From the NCBI RefSeq assembly GCF_030704535.1, contig NC_081808.1:22199501-22263500 (forward strand): DNA of 64,000 nucleotides. The letters are read 5' to 3'. How positions within the stretch are numbered: the first letter of the stretch is position 1; each line of letters begins with the position of its first letter. Positions 24,755 to 35,939 of the stretch are shown piece by piece. The position numbers and the translations under genes were made by a program. The notes under the pieces are model-generated. The model ran no database searches, was not told the origin of the DNA, and saw nothing but the letters and a program-made list of their open reading frames with translations. The DNA comes from Vitis vinifera. Lineage: Eukaryota; Streptophyta; Magnoliopsida; Vitales; Vitaceae.

Positions 24755-26240
24755 GTTCTAATATTTTATAAATTAAAATTAATTGGATAAGATAAATTAT
24801 TAATATAATTTTAATTATTTAAATAAATTAATATCAATAAAAAAAAAAGTTGTCACCATATGTAGTAAAATTTTAGAATTAAAAATAAAATATTTTATAT
24901 AAATCTTAAAAAGGATTTAATTTTTTTTATTTAAAATGTAATAAAACATGTTTTAATAAAAATAGTTTTAAAATTTTAAAATAAATGAATATTAATATAT
25001 TAAAGGAATTTAAGATAATTTTAAAAAAAATATATATATAAATATTATCTTTGACCATAACTATATCAATTACACTTGTAAAATAACTTTAATATGTATA
25101 TTATAATTTATTTTATCATTTTTTGAAAATTTTCTAAGTATTTTCATAAATTTTGAATAATTTCCACGATATTTTTGTTAAAATATTTATCGATATATCC
25201 GTAAAATCAAGTATTGATATATCCATATTTATTAATATTTTCATCATTCCTTAACACTAATATTATACCCATTATTATAATTATTGCTTATTGTAGCATT
25301 TTGGGGCATGTTTTGTGCAGTTCATTTTGCCAGGTGGAAGGCTCCTGGAAGACAACGTGTCACCTTGTGGTTGGCTGCCAGGGAATCATGTAGTGGGTGA
25401 AAGAAACGAATGAGGAATGGACACGTGCATGGAAATATGTTGGGGTGGTTTGAAAGAAATTAAAAAAGATGGCAGGTAAGGGAGAACATATTTTGTTGCC
25501 TGTAAGGAGAAGATATTTTTAGTTGCTTGGGGAGCAAGTAGGGGGAAGCAGGAGTAGAGATATTTTTCTGAGGTGAGATGGTTAAAGGATGGAGAGAGAG
25601 AGTGAGGGGGGGGGGGGGCAACTTTTTTTTTTGGGTTACAGAGAGATTTTGGGGGGTAGCTTGGAATAAACCAAAAAAAGGAACTTGAGAAGATAATTGG
25701 GAATGGAAGAAGAGAAAGAGTTTTTTCTGCAGAGAAGAGCCATAGAAGGAGAGAGGAAAGGTATGACTGTCATGGATTCTTTGATTTTCTTTATCGACAT
25801 ATAGTCTCTTTCTCTTTTCTCAATATTTTTGTGGATTGCTTGATTAGGTGTTTTAGTTTTACAATTCTCGCTTGGTTTATGGGTTTATTGTTGCTATCTC
25901 CATCATTTTTTGGGGGTGTGATTTGAGAGCAATACAGTTCTGCTTTAACTTCACTATGCATCATGTGGGAGCCTTGTTTTTGTTCTTATTTCCATGGGAT
26001 ACATTCTAGTTCACTCACCTATAGCCAAGCCTGTTGATCTAAACATGAAACATGGCTTTGGTTGTTTTATTTGCTTTGTTAGTTTGTGCTTTGTTTTGTT
26101 TTTCCATTCCCTTGTTTTGGTATCTTGCCTCATTATACATTAGGTTGTACATCTCTACCTAAGAAAGCTAGGTAATGCAGCCATAGAACATAGTTCGTGA
26201 GTGTTGAGGGTGAATGAAGTTCCTCCAGTTGATTTGGGTT
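22920..26240. other. AT-rich intergenic DNA with microsatellites, no gene
   Basis: No coding region recognised. Homopolymer and simple-repeat tracts are frequent. A run of 13 G lies at 25606-25618 after a GA-rich stretch. The part 25300-25780 is purine-rich on the plus strand and may be old LTR-derived DNA, but I could not align it to anything else in the window. A sequence resembling a Pol III B box (minus strand GTTCGAATCC near 24320) has no tRNA fold around it. Confidence 0.4.
24683..24751. repeat. (AAT)n microsatellite
   Basis: Uninterrupted AAT/TAA trinucleotide run of about 23 units in AT-rich intergenic DNA; expected to be length-variable between individuals. Confidence 0.97.
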
Positions 26241-26241
26241 T

Positions 26242-26450
26242 GTGCAAAGATCTTGGATAGGAAATAAGCAGGATACTGCTCAAGCTATGTCTTGTGGAAA
26301 TACTGTTATTATGGTTCATCTAGATCAATTCGTTACTAAGAATGTTACACTAATCAATGAGAAAGAAGTTGATGCTCATCCAGTCATGGCAATAAAGCTC
26401 TCTACCTCACCTATTGTTCACGTTGCAATGCAATGCAAGGTTAAATCCTA
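26242..26450 (+). pseudogene. Elongation factor 2 fragment
   Basis: The translated segment KQDTAQAMSCGNTVIMVHLD, then [20 protein letters not shown] and SPIVHVAMQCKVKS follows eukaryotic EF-2 around the region 'KQET..[50 protein letters not shown]'-type sequence (domain III, elongation translocase). Only about 70 of some 840 residues are present. Similarity fades after LVEDLEPS. There is no start, intron or 3' part. It is the first of several host-gene pieces lying on the same strand. Frame is open here, but substitutions at normally fixed residues show it is not under EF-2 constraint. Confidence 0.8.
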
Positions 26451-26674
26451 CCCTCTTACACTTGTTGAAGATTTGGAGCCTTCTATTAAGCATATTCTAG
26501 GTGGTTTATGCTATTGATGGATCTACTGTTGCTCTAGTTGTTGTCCAAATATCTAAGGAAGCAGGTCGTTTGATTGATGAGGTGGTCACCTACCTTTTCA
26601 GCTTTGAAGGATGGAAAATATCACTGCATGCATTGGAGGCTACAAAAAAGCCGCAAAATAAAAATAAAAATAGG

Positions 26675-26812
26675 ACCCTTGAACTTATGCCCTTGAGCTA
26701 TGCTCTTGCTACCAAGCTTGGTACCCGCCTCACTGAGGGTAGGAAGAATGGAACTTGCTCATGGCTGAAGCCTGATGGTAAGACTCAAGTCATTATTGAG
26801 TATCACAATGAG
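26675..26812 (+). pseudogene. S-adenosylmethionine synthetase fragment
   Basis: The segment [20 protein letters not shown], then [20 protein letters not shown] and YHNE, matches the highly conserved central part of plant SAM synthetase (LATKLGARLTEVRKNGTC.WLRPDGKTQVTVEY). About 46 of ~390 residues remain. It is joined in frame, without a gap, to the GSK3 fragment that follows. The 170 bp before it (26501-26674) are open but not recognised. Plant SAM synthetase coding regions usually lack introns, so this piece alone does not tell whether the copy was RNA- or DNA-mediated. Confidence 0.85.
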
Positions 26813-28507
26813 TTGGTGCCAGGTGAACCAAACATGTCATATATTTGCTCAAGGTATTATAGGGCTCTAGAACTTATCTTTGGGGTTACAGAATATATAA
26901 CTGCCATTGATATGTGGTCTGTAGGCTGAGTTGTGGTTGAGCTTCTTCTTAGCCAACCACTGTGAGAAAACAAAGGTTATGCTTAGTTAAGAAAAACACC
27001 CAAAAGGAGAGGGGGGTGAATTGGGTTTTTCAAATCTTTTCAATCACAACAAATTTAAACAAAATATAAGCAAAGTAAAGAGATAGAGTTTAGAGAATTC
27101 AAACTCGAGTTTATAGTGGTTTGACACTTCCTTGCCTACGTCCACTCTCCTCAACCTCCTAACCGAGTGAGGGTTCCACTAACTTGAAGCTTCAACCAAG
27201 CTTCCAATCTTCTTACACTTGGATTCCAGCTCCAATGGGCTCTTACACAACCTCTTCAAGATTCAACCCTCTTGAAGGTTTTAACACTCAGATTGTTACA
27301 AGATATAATCACTCAACCTAGCTTAAGGAAGGCTCAAATACAAGACAAAGCTAGGATGACAAATAAGAGTGCACTAAAGGATATGCAAGTGGTGATTTAA
27401 TGCACTATGAAAGAAATGAGAGCTTTTTGATCAAGAACAGGTAGGTAGGCTTTGAATGCAAGTGTTATTTCATCAATAAATGAAGTAGAGCTTTCAATTT
27501 ATAGGTTTCTAAGCTCAAGAGTCAAAAACAGCAAAAGGTAACCTCGTCCGGTCGAGCTAAGGGCCGACCGGTTCACTAGCCGTTAGAGCATTTAATGCAT
27601 GACAGGTTACCGTTGCCTCAACCGGTCCTCGACCGGTAAGAGAAACACCTCAATTGGGAAGAGAAGGCTACTGGGAGAGAGAGAAGGTTTTTTACCTCCC
27701 TCAACCGGTCCTCGACCGGTTGAGCCTTTTTGGCCCCGAAAACCTATTTTTTTTATTTCTTTCTTTTCTAACACTTAGGCAAGGTCTTTAGGAAAATTAT
27801 TAAGCCAATTATAAAACATTTTGCCTAAGGTACATTAGTTAAAAACTCGGGTTTTAATGAAATCGACGTTTTAAATAATAAACCGAGTTTTCAAAGATGC
27901 ATGAAACATGTGAAAATCCTAAGTACACTCATGCATTCATCTTACATTAGTTTCCTATGATCACAAGTCTTCCAAGCGTCTCGATCTTTTATCCATTTGG
28001 TCCTTTGATGAATTTTCGAGTTTATACCTGAGATTCTTAAACATTTAAACCAATTAGTCACTTAACCATGGTTTGTTATCATCAAAACCCGATTAGGAGA
28101 ACCCTTAGGCTAACACACTGTTTCCTGAGGAAAGTGGTGTTGATCAATTGGTGGAAATCATTAGGATTCTGGGTATACCCACTAGAGAAGAATTAAGTGC
28201 ATGAATCCAAATTACAATGAGTTCAAGTTTTCACAAATCAAAGCTCACCCATGGCACAAGCTTTTCCATAAGCAAATGCTCCCAGAAGTTGTGTATCTTG
28301 TATTAAGGCTACTCCAGTATTCGCCAAATTTGAGATGCACCACCCTAGAATCATGCACACATTACTTCTTTGATGATTTAAGATAGCCAAATGCCTGCTT
28401 GTCAAATGGTCGGCCTCTTCCTCATTTATTCAATTTCATAACTCAAGAGCTGGTACACTCAACTTCTGAACTGCGTCAACGTCTCATTCCTGAGCATGCA
28501 AGGAAAT
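26813..28507 (+). pseudogene. GSK3/SHAGGY-like kinase fragment, split by a solo LTR
   Basis: Left part (26813-26962): [20 protein letters not shown], then [18 protein letters not shown], the activation loop with its conserved Tyr and subdomains VIII-IX. A TGA replaces the next Cys codon. Right part (28121-28507): [20 protein letters not shown], a frameshift near 28196, [39 protein letters not shown], and after another stop [17 protein letters not shown] and RQRLIPEH. The two parts join exactly at QPL|FP across the LTR and its 5-bp target duplication. Plant GSK3 genes have about a dozen exons, yet some 170 codons run here without an intron, so the source was spliced RNA. The upstream lobe is missing and it begins directly after SAM synthetase sequence. 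Confidence 0.88.
26963..28115 (-). mobile_element. Solo copia-family LTR with 5-bp target duplication
   Basis: A 1153-bp segment bounded by TG...CA and flanked on both sides by CACTG (26958-26962 and 28116-28120). On the minus strand it begins TGTTAGCCTAAGGG and carries the 'caattcacccccctct' motif near its end, like the LTR at 12326-13650, so it is a member of the same copia family in reverse orientation. No internal region is present: it is a solo LTR left by recombination between the two LTRs. It contains two near-identical palindromic stretches 'caaccggtcctcgaccggt' near 27640 and 27705. It interrupts the GSK3 fragment, so it is younger than that fragment. Confidence 0.9.
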
Positions 28508-29075
28508 AAGTTCATGAGCATGCACTGGTTTCATCTGTAGGCAATACAAAGGGGTTTTTGGATATGCTTAGTTGTCCCACAAGCCATGCTATCTTCGTCC
28601 AGTAATCTAGGCCCACCATCCTTTGGCCTTCACAGAATAGCCACAGGAAATATGAGGCCTAAGAGAGTTCAAAAATACTATGGCCAAGCTTATGGGAAAA
28701 GTGAGAGGAACAATGAAGTTCAGTTTGTTGTGAGTACTCCTTGTTGCTTCCACTCCCACCATGTATGCAAGGAATCTCCATGAACACCACCCAAAACCTT
28801 CATACTTGTCAATCTCACTATCTCCTATCATCCTTCAACACTTCCTACCCTTCATACCCATTTTCCTTACACCACGTACCCTTCATACCCATTTCCCATA
28901 CACCACGTATCCTCCATGCCCATCTTCAAACCCACTCCTCTCTTTAAATCTTCGCACATACCCATTAAACTCATTTCCCCGATATCCCTCTCGCTCATTT
29001 TCCATACATTCCCTTACATATTCCCTTTCTCATTTCTTTCCTAGACGCATGCATGGCCATGCATGGTCCCGCGTA
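28508..29075 (+). other. Unassigned segment of the gene-fragment mosaic
   Basis: This lies between the GSK3 and AIR12-like pieces. 28508-28740 has coding-like composition in short stretches but no family I recognise. From 28741 to 29050 the strand is pyrimidine-rich and contains a short tandem duplication (about 32 bp, 'ttcatacccat...caccacgta', at 28850-28915). The open frames that cross it are low-complexity and are not called as genes. Confidence 0.4.
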
Positions 29076-29401
29076 ACTGTGCTACCCATAAATTCAGTAA
29101 TAATGAGCTCTTCCAACGTCGTAGCGACTTTCCTACGATGGGTTCTTCCCTCCACAGGACGCACGACACCGATGGAAGTCTTTCCATTGCCTTTGTGTCA
29201 TCGCCGGCGGAGTTTGAGAGCTGGATTTCATGGGCTATAATCCCCAGTGGAAGTGACAGGGCCGGAGTGCAGTCACTCATCTCATTCAAGCAGACCGACG
29301 GCTCCATGACTGTGAAATCCTACAAGTTAAGCCACTACCAATCAGTGGAGCAAAAGAACCTCACCTTGGGGGTTCCTGACATGAGCGCTGAGAGATTCAA
29401 C

Positions 29402-29772
29402 TGTTGGAAATCAAGCCAGCATCCTCTGTTTACTTCTGTAATTAGTGTAATGTACAACCTTTATTATAATTGATTTAGGAGTAATTCTAGCAAGGTAGTT
29501 TATTCACTTTCCATGTAAGAGTAGTTTATATATTTAGGAGTAATTCTAGCAAGGTAGTTTATTCACTTTCCATGTAAGAGTAGTTTATTCACTTCCCATG
29601 TAAGAGTTTATTCACTTTCCATGTAAGGGAAATTCCATTCCGGAATTGTCTCATATCCGTAGGCTATTTATTTATGCTTTCATTCATTGTAAAGGAAGGT
29701 ATCACAGAATGAATTGAGGTGTTCCTCCATATTTTGTCTTCAAATTCTTCATATTTTTCTTCAAATTCTTCA
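29402..29772 (+). repeat. 5' LTR of the copia element
   Basis: It starts TGTTGG and ends TTCTTCA, 371 bp. An internal ~57-bp tandem duplication (aggagtaattctagcaaggt theme) is shared with the 3' LTR, so it was present before insertion. Confidence 0.96.
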
Positions 29773-32700
29773 TGGTATCAGAGCAGATTTAATCTTGTCT
29801 CATCGTCTTCATCTTTAGTCAGTTTTTTTTTACTCAATTCATTATTCTAATTTATGCCTAAATACGGTCCAGCCTTTGGAATGGTTACCAACTCATCATC
29901 CTCTACTTCTGATATCATCATCTCATCGTCTTCATCCTCTCATCAGATGGAAACCTCTCATCTTCCAATCACAGCCCATAAACTGAATGGGCAAAATTAT
30001 TTGCAATGGTCTCAGTCCATATTAATGTTTATACGGGGAAAGGAGAAAGATGACTACATCACCGGAGCTTCGGCGGCACCAGAAACCACAGCATCAACCT
30101 ACAAAAAGTGGATAGCAGAAAATAATATGGTCATGTCCTGGCTAGTCAACTCTATGACCGCTGACATTGGTGAAAATTTTCTGTCATTTGATACTGCCAA
30201 AGAAATCTGGGACACTGCAAAAGAAACTTTCTCAGACAAGGAAAACACATCTGAAATCATCCAGATTGAAGGCATCCTCCACGATTTGCGTCAAGGAAAC
30301 CTTACGGTAACTGAATATTTCAATACTCTTACTCGTCTATGGCGTCAACTTGATACGTTTGAGGTTCATAACTGGAATTGTGTTACAGATGGTTTTTTGT
30401 ATAAAAAGATTGTCGAAGGGAAACGTGTGTTTAAATTTTTGTTAGGTTTGAACAAAAATCTTGATGAAATCAGAGGAAGAATCATGGGAGTAAACCCCTA
30501 CCTAGCCTCAGAGAGGCATTCTCTGAAGTCCGTCGCGAAGAAAGTCGGAAAAATCTCATGATGGGATCCCATCAACAACTGAATATGGCAGAAAGCTCGG
30601 CTCTTAAGACTCAATTCGCTCCTTTTGACAACCGTCAAAAAATTAAAGGAGGTAGACCTTGGTGTGATCATTGCAGAAAGCCGGGACACTCAAGAGAAAC
30701 TTGTTGGAAGATTCATGGAAAGCCAGTAGATTGGAAGCCACGTCAACCACTTGAGAAAGAAGGACGAGGCAATCATGTGGCTATCGATGAACAATCGCCA
30801 CAACCTGAAGCTAGCCCTTTTAATAAGGAGCAAATGGAGATGCTTCAGAAACTACTATCTCCTCTTTTGTCAGTACAGTCACAAACTGGCTCATCTTCCA
30901 ACCAGGTCATTGGTTCCGGAACCTTGGCTCACAAAGGTAATTTTTTGAGTGCCTTCACTGCTGGTAAGAAACGTAAAAAACCTTGGATAGTGGACTCAGG
31001 AGCATCTGATCATATGACGGGAGATGCGACAATTTTTGACACATATAGCTCATGTCCAAATAATTTAACAGTCCGAATAGCAGATCTATCAAGGGATCTT
31101 ACTCTCAACTCTGTTCTCCTTGTTCCTAACTTGGACTGTAATTTATTGTCAATTAGTAAACTCACTAAGGAAAAGAGGTGTATTACTAATTTTTCCTCCA
31201 CTCACTGTGAATTTCAAGATTTGGATTCGGGGAAGACGATTGGCAATGCTGAGGAATGCTCTGGACTCTACATCCTTAAGGAGCACCACGATCCATAAGA
31301 ACAACCTCAAATGACAGTTGGTAGTAATTCTTTTTCGGTTTCATGTCAAAATAACGATAATGCAATTAGGTTGTGGCACTATCGCTTAGGTCATCCAAAT
31401 GTTATGTATCTCAAGCATTTATTTCCTTCATTATTTAATAAAAATCCACAATCCTTTGAGTGTGAAATCTGTCAATTATCAAAGCAAGTCCGGTCTCATT
31501 TTCCCATTCAACCCTATAAAGAGTCTAGTCCATTCTCAATGATTCATAGCGATATTTGGGGTCCGTCAAGAATAAAAAATGTAACTGGTACTAGGTGGTT
31601 TGTCTCATTCATAGATGATCACACTAGATTAACTTGGGTATTCCTCATGAAAGAAAAATCTGAAACGAGTCAAATTTTCAAAAATTTTAAAAATATGATT
31701 CAGACCCAATTCTAGTCAAAAATACAAATTCTAAAGTCTGATAATGCTAGGGATTATTTCAACTCCATTCTAGGAGAATTTCTAGCACAAGAAGGGATAG
31801 TTCACTTAAGTTCATGTGTTGATACCCCACAACAAAACGGAATCGTTGAAAGGAAAAATAGGCATTTGTTAGAGGTGGCTAGATCACTAATGTTCTCCAT
31901 GAATGTTCCAAAATTATTCTGGGGGCAAGCTGTCCTTACGGCAGCCTACCTCATCAATAGGATGCCGTCTAGGGTACTAAAATTCCAAACACCTTGTCAA
32001 ACACTCCTAAAATCCTTTCCGACTACTCGTCTCATCTCCACCGTCCCACCCAAAATTTTCGGATGCTCTGTCTTTGTTCATATTAATCAACAACATAGAA
32101 GTAAACTTGATCCTAGGTCACTCAAGTGCATCTTTCTTGGGTATTCTTCAAATCAAAAAGGGTATAAGTGTTACTCTCCGGTCACAAGAAAATTCTACAA
32201 TTCAATGGATGTCACCTTTTTTGAAACCCAACCTTACTATCCCAAAAATGATATTCAGGGGGAGAATTCAACTCAGGAATATCAATTTTGGGATCTTGAG
32301 TCATTCAGTGAGTCACCCATCACCACTGAAAATCACATTCCTCCAGAGTCATTTAATCAACCCGAGTCCATTGTTGACTTGTGGGATAAGGAGCACATCC
32401 AAGAGGAAACGGAGGAAAGAGCACTTTCTCAACAAACCCATGAGGCAGAATCGGGTCCTAATCCAAGCAAACTTCCAGGTAACAACGCTCCTGATGGTAC
32501 TGTTGATTCCGAGTTAGAAAATGATATTCTTAATATGCCCATAGCTTGGAGGAAAGGAGTTAGATCACGCACTCAGCATCCCATTGGAAATTTTATTTCT
32601 TATGATAAGCTATCACCTACGTTTCGTGCATTCACTTCTAGCATCACAGAGATACAAGTTCCTCAGAATATTCAGGAAGCTTTCAAGTATCCTAAGTGGA

Positions 32701-34206
32701 AGGCGGCAGTCGATGAGGAAGTTCGGGCGTTGGAAAAGAATGGTACGTGGGAAATTACTGACCTCCCAAGAGGTAAGAAACCAGTTGGGTGTAAGTGGAT
32801 TTTCACAATAAAGTACAAGGCAGATGGTAATGTGGACATGTATAAGGCTCGGTTGGTCGCCAAAGGATTCACCCAATCCTATGGCATTGACTATCAAGAA
32901 ACTTTTGCTCCAGTTGCCAAGCTTAATACTGTTCGTGTACTTTTATCCTTGGCAGCTAATCTCGATTGGTCGCTTCACCAACTTGATGTGAAGAATGCCT
33001 TCCTCAATGGTGACTTAGAGGAAGAAGTTTACATGGACATTCCTGCTGGACTTGAGACGACATCAAATTTCAACAAGGTTTGCAGACTCCGAAAATCCTT
33101 GTATGGTCTCAAACAATCTCCCAGGGCCTGGTTTGAACGGTTCACTAAGGTAGTGAAAGGGTACGGATTCGTTCAATGTCAATCCGATCACACATTATTT
33201 GTGAAACACTTCCCAGAAGGGAAACTGACAATTATCATTGTATATGTGGACGACATAATTTTGACAGGTGATCATGAAGAGAAAATCGACTTACTTAAAA
33301 AATTACTGACAAATGAATTTGAGATCAAGGATCTTGGAAACCTCAAGTACTTTCTCGGAATGGAGATTGCTAGGTCAAAGAAAGGTATAGCAGTCTCACA
33401 ACGCAAATACGTTCTGGACTTATTGAATGAAACAGAAATGCTAGGATGCAAGCCGGTAGAAACACCTATGGATACAACTGTCAAACTGGAAGAAAGTGAT
33501 GGAAGTGCGCCAGTTGATAAATGAAGATATCAACGTCTTGTGGGGAAACTCATCTATCTTTCTCATACAAGGCTAGACATCGGCTTCTCCGTTAGTGTGG
33601 TAAGTCAATTCATGAATAATCCAACCGAAAAACACATGACTGCTGTGATCAGAATATTGAGATACCTCAAGATGACACCGGGAAAGGGTCTCTTCTTTCA
33701 AAGAACAACAAAGAAAGAGATTGAGATTTTTTCAGATGCAGATTGGGCAGGTTCAGTGACTGATCGGAGATCAACTTCAGGCTATTGTTCATTTGTCTGG
33801 GGGAACTTGGTTACATGGCGAAGCAAGAAATAGTCAGTGCTAGCCCGTAGCAGTGCTGAGGCAGAATTTCGTGCTATGGCACAAGGTATCTGCGAGGAAA
33901 GCTGGTTGAACAGGCTGTTAGAAGAATTACGGGTTCCATTGAAGCATCCCATGGTGTTATACTGCGACAATCAAGCTGCCATCAGTATCGCTAAGAATTC
34001 GGTTCATCATGATCGAACTAAGCACGTGGAGATAGATCGACACTTTATCAAGGAAAAAATTGAAGAAGGAGTTTTCAAAGTCAGCTACACTTCGACAAAC
34101 TGTCAAACGGCTGACATTCTCACAAAAGCTCTTGCTCGAGTTAACTTCGAAGATCTGACAGAAAAACTTGGAATGATCAACATCTACAACGCGGCTTGAG
34201 GAGGAG

Positions 34207-34577
34207 TGTTGGAAATCAAGCCAGCATCCTCTGTTTACTTCCATAATTAGTGTAATGTACAGCCTTTATTATAATTGATTTAGGAGTAATTCTAGCAAGG
34301 TAGTTTATTCACTTTCCATGTAAGAGTAGTTTATATATTTAGGAGTAATTCTAGCAAGGTAGTTTATTCACTTTCCATGTAAGAGTAGTTTATTCACTTC
34401 CCATGTAAGAGTTTATTCACTTTCCATGTAAGGGAAATTCCATTCCGAAATTGTCTCATATTCGTAGGCTATTTATTTATGCTTTCATTCATTGTAAAGG
34501 AAGGTATCACAAAATGAATTGAGGTGTTCCTCCATATTTTGTCTTCAAATTCTTCATATTTTTCTTCAAATTCTTCA
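34207..34577 (+). repeat. 3' LTR of the copia element
   Basis: 371 bp, same length and ends as the 5' LTR and about 98.4% identical to it. It is followed at 34578-34582 by the TCAAC target duplication. Confidence 0.96.
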
Positions 34578-34712
34578 TCAACAAGTAAATGGTGATCTTC
34601 GCCATATTCTAGCTGCCAGCAAGTTGGACAATGGTGAATTAGGTGCAGCAAGTCAGGAGTACGGTCACCGATAGTAGACCTGTAATTTATGATGCTTAGT
34701 CACCGAATCCGA

Positions 34713-34905
34713 ATGCCAAAAGAACTCAAAGAGGTTTTCAAGGTCTTTGACAATGATCAAAATGGATTTATTGCTACTACAGAGCTTTAGTATGTAATGA
34801 TAAACCTCGGTGAGAAGTTGACTGATGAAGAGGTGGATGAGATTGATTCGAGAAGTGGATGTAGAAGGTGATAGGCAAGTAAGTTATGAGGAGTTTGTGA
34901 GGAAG
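34713..34905 (+). pseudogene. Calmodulin fragment (EF-hands 3 and 4)
   Basis: PKELKEVFKVFDNDQNGFIA, a stop in place of the Arg after TTEL, YVMINLGEKLTDEEVDEI, then after a one-base insertion near 34843 IREVDVEGDRQVSYEEFV. This follows the second half of plant calmodulin almost residue by residue, including the loop DNDQNGFIATTE and the last EF-hand DVEGDRQVSYEE. The first two EF-hands are absent. It follows the AIR12-like piece directly on the same strand, with about 40 bp between. Confidence 0.88.
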
Positions 34906-35325
34906 ACCCTTCATCAACTAGCATTTCACCTTCAAGAGAATTCATCACGATCCCAATGCATGCTATTGTCATCTTTCCCTAACATGAATCAATCCGGTGG
35001 CATGTTCATGACTTTAAATATCGATGCCCCACTTATAGGTGTTGCTCCATTGATGAGTTCCTATGGGGTGATGTCTTTGGAGCACTGTTTCCTCATCCAA
35101 GAATGCTAATGATGCCCGGTGGGATTAAAAAAACAATTTTGATGGTTCTGAAGATAGCGATTCGATAGCTTCTCAAATTTCAAGTAGTCTTAATCAGACC
35201 AAAATGGTGGTACTGGTTCATTAAAGTGTCAGTTCTCCCCGAAAGTCAACCTTGAAGTTCTTACTTTATGGAAAAACCAAGCAGTGGGGTCCAAAGGTGC
35301 AAAAGATCTTTCTGGTGTCAAAAGC
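34906..35325 (+). other. Unassigned segment of the gene-fragment mosaic
   Basis: Between the calmodulin and P0 pieces. Short coding-like stretches occur in shifting frames (for example SDSIASQISSSLNQTKM near 35160-35210 and GVAPLMSSYGV near 35040), but I do not recognise a family. It probably derives from one or two further transcripts. Confidence 0.35.
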
Positions 35326-35523
35326 AAAGCAAGTGACCAGTATCTTGCCAAGCTTGGAATAGGACCTTTCTCTTATAGTCTTACAATGCTATCAATTTAT
35401 GATAAGGGTCCGGTTTTCAACTCTGAGGCATTTGATCCTACAGATGTGGACCTCATTGAGAAGTTTGTAGTTGATCTCTCTCTGGTTACCTCGCTTGCAT
35501 TGGTTATCCCATACCCAACCTCA
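35326..35523 (+). pseudogene. 60S acidic ribosomal protein P0 fragment
   Basis: SDQYLAKLGIGPFSYSLTML, SIYDKGPVFNSEAFDPTDVD, LIEKFVVDLSLVTSLALVIP and YPTS match the central P0 segment [53 protein letters not shown]. P0 anchors the ribosomal stalk. About 66 of ~320 residues are present; similarity stops abruptly after YPTS. It is the last recognised piece of the same-strand mosaic. Confidence 0.85.
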
Positions 35524-35939
35524 GTGCTCGCATTCCGGGTCTACTTGCATGATTTTGGTTTGCATGACCACTTTCTCTAGGCCCGTTTTCACTGCCCATA
35601 CCTGCATGCATGACTTCAAAATTGATTTTTTGGAAAATCTAGTTTTCAAATGATTTAATTCTCAACTCTTCATCCCTCTTTAATGTTTAGGTTCCTCAAA
35701 ATTCCGTTTTTAATAAAATTTTGTTGCCATTTTTCCTTCTGGCAAGCAATTTTCACATTTCCTCTGTTTTTAAAAATGTTCTAAAATTTAAATTTCATAA
35801 TTTCAAGTGATGGAATTTATGAAATTGATTCATGCAAAAATAAATTGGGCTTTGGTGAGGGCTCAACATTGGTGATGTTTTCTTTAAAATAAAAATAAGT
35901 TTGAGTGAAGTGTCATGTGTGCCATTAGTGGTTTCATAT

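Larger units (their letters stand above)
29402..34577 (+). mobile_element. Near-complete Ty1/copia retrotransposon, recently inserted, broken
   Basis: A 5176-bp element bounded by two 371-bp LTRs and flanked by the 5-bp target duplication TCAAC. A primer-binding site complementary to initiator tRNA-Met (tggtatcagagc) follows the 5' LTR directly, and a short purine tract precedes the 3' LTR. Domains occur in copia order: gag with a CCHC knuckle, aspartic protease, integrase, reverse transcriptase and RNase H, roughly spanning 29.85-34.2 kb. Overall structure is whole, but the coding region carries about half a dozen breaks, so it is a fossil. The two LTRs differ at about 6 of 371 positions (1.6%), which suggests insertion within roughly the last 0.6-1.3 million years at usual plant rates. 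It sits inside the AIR12-like fragment. Confidence 0.95.
29076..34675 (+). pseudogene. AIR12-like DOMON-domain gene fragment, split by a copia element
   Basis: Left part (29076-29401): CATHKFSNNELF, HDTDGSLSIAFVSSPAEFES, WISWAIIPSGSDRAGVQSLI, SFKQTDGSMTVKSYKLSHYQ and LGVPDMSAER, the DOMON domain of plant AIR12 (auxin-induced in root cultures 12) and cytochrome b561-DOMON proteins. These are apoplastic haem proteins anchored at the plasma membrane. After the inserted element, 34583-34675 continues it: IFAIF-stop-LPASWTMVN-stop-VQQVRSTVTD, matching the family's RIFAT..LP...TVNQVWQVG.SVTD. Both stops stand where Gln is expected, the CAG-to-TAG change typical of methylated-cytosine decay. The signal peptide and C-terminus are absent. 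The span given includes the inserted copia element; the fragment itself is about 420 bp. Confidence 0.82.

Noticed and set aside
25606-25618. Run of 13 G as a regulatory or quadruplex signal
   Set aside because: A single homopolymer next to GA repeats is more simply slippage or sequencing uncertainty.
25300-25780. Possible left partner of the minus-strand gypsy LTR at 35940-36426, which would make the gene-fragment mosaic the cargo of one LTR element
   Set aside because: Only a vague purine-rich similarity to the LTR end could be seen by eye; no alignable stretch or TG...CA border was found, so the carrier remains unknown.
28741-29240. ORF of 159 codons rich in Pro, His, Ser and Thr
   Set aside because: Low-complexity translation of a pyrimidine-rich stretch, out of frame with the AIR12-like fragment it runs into.
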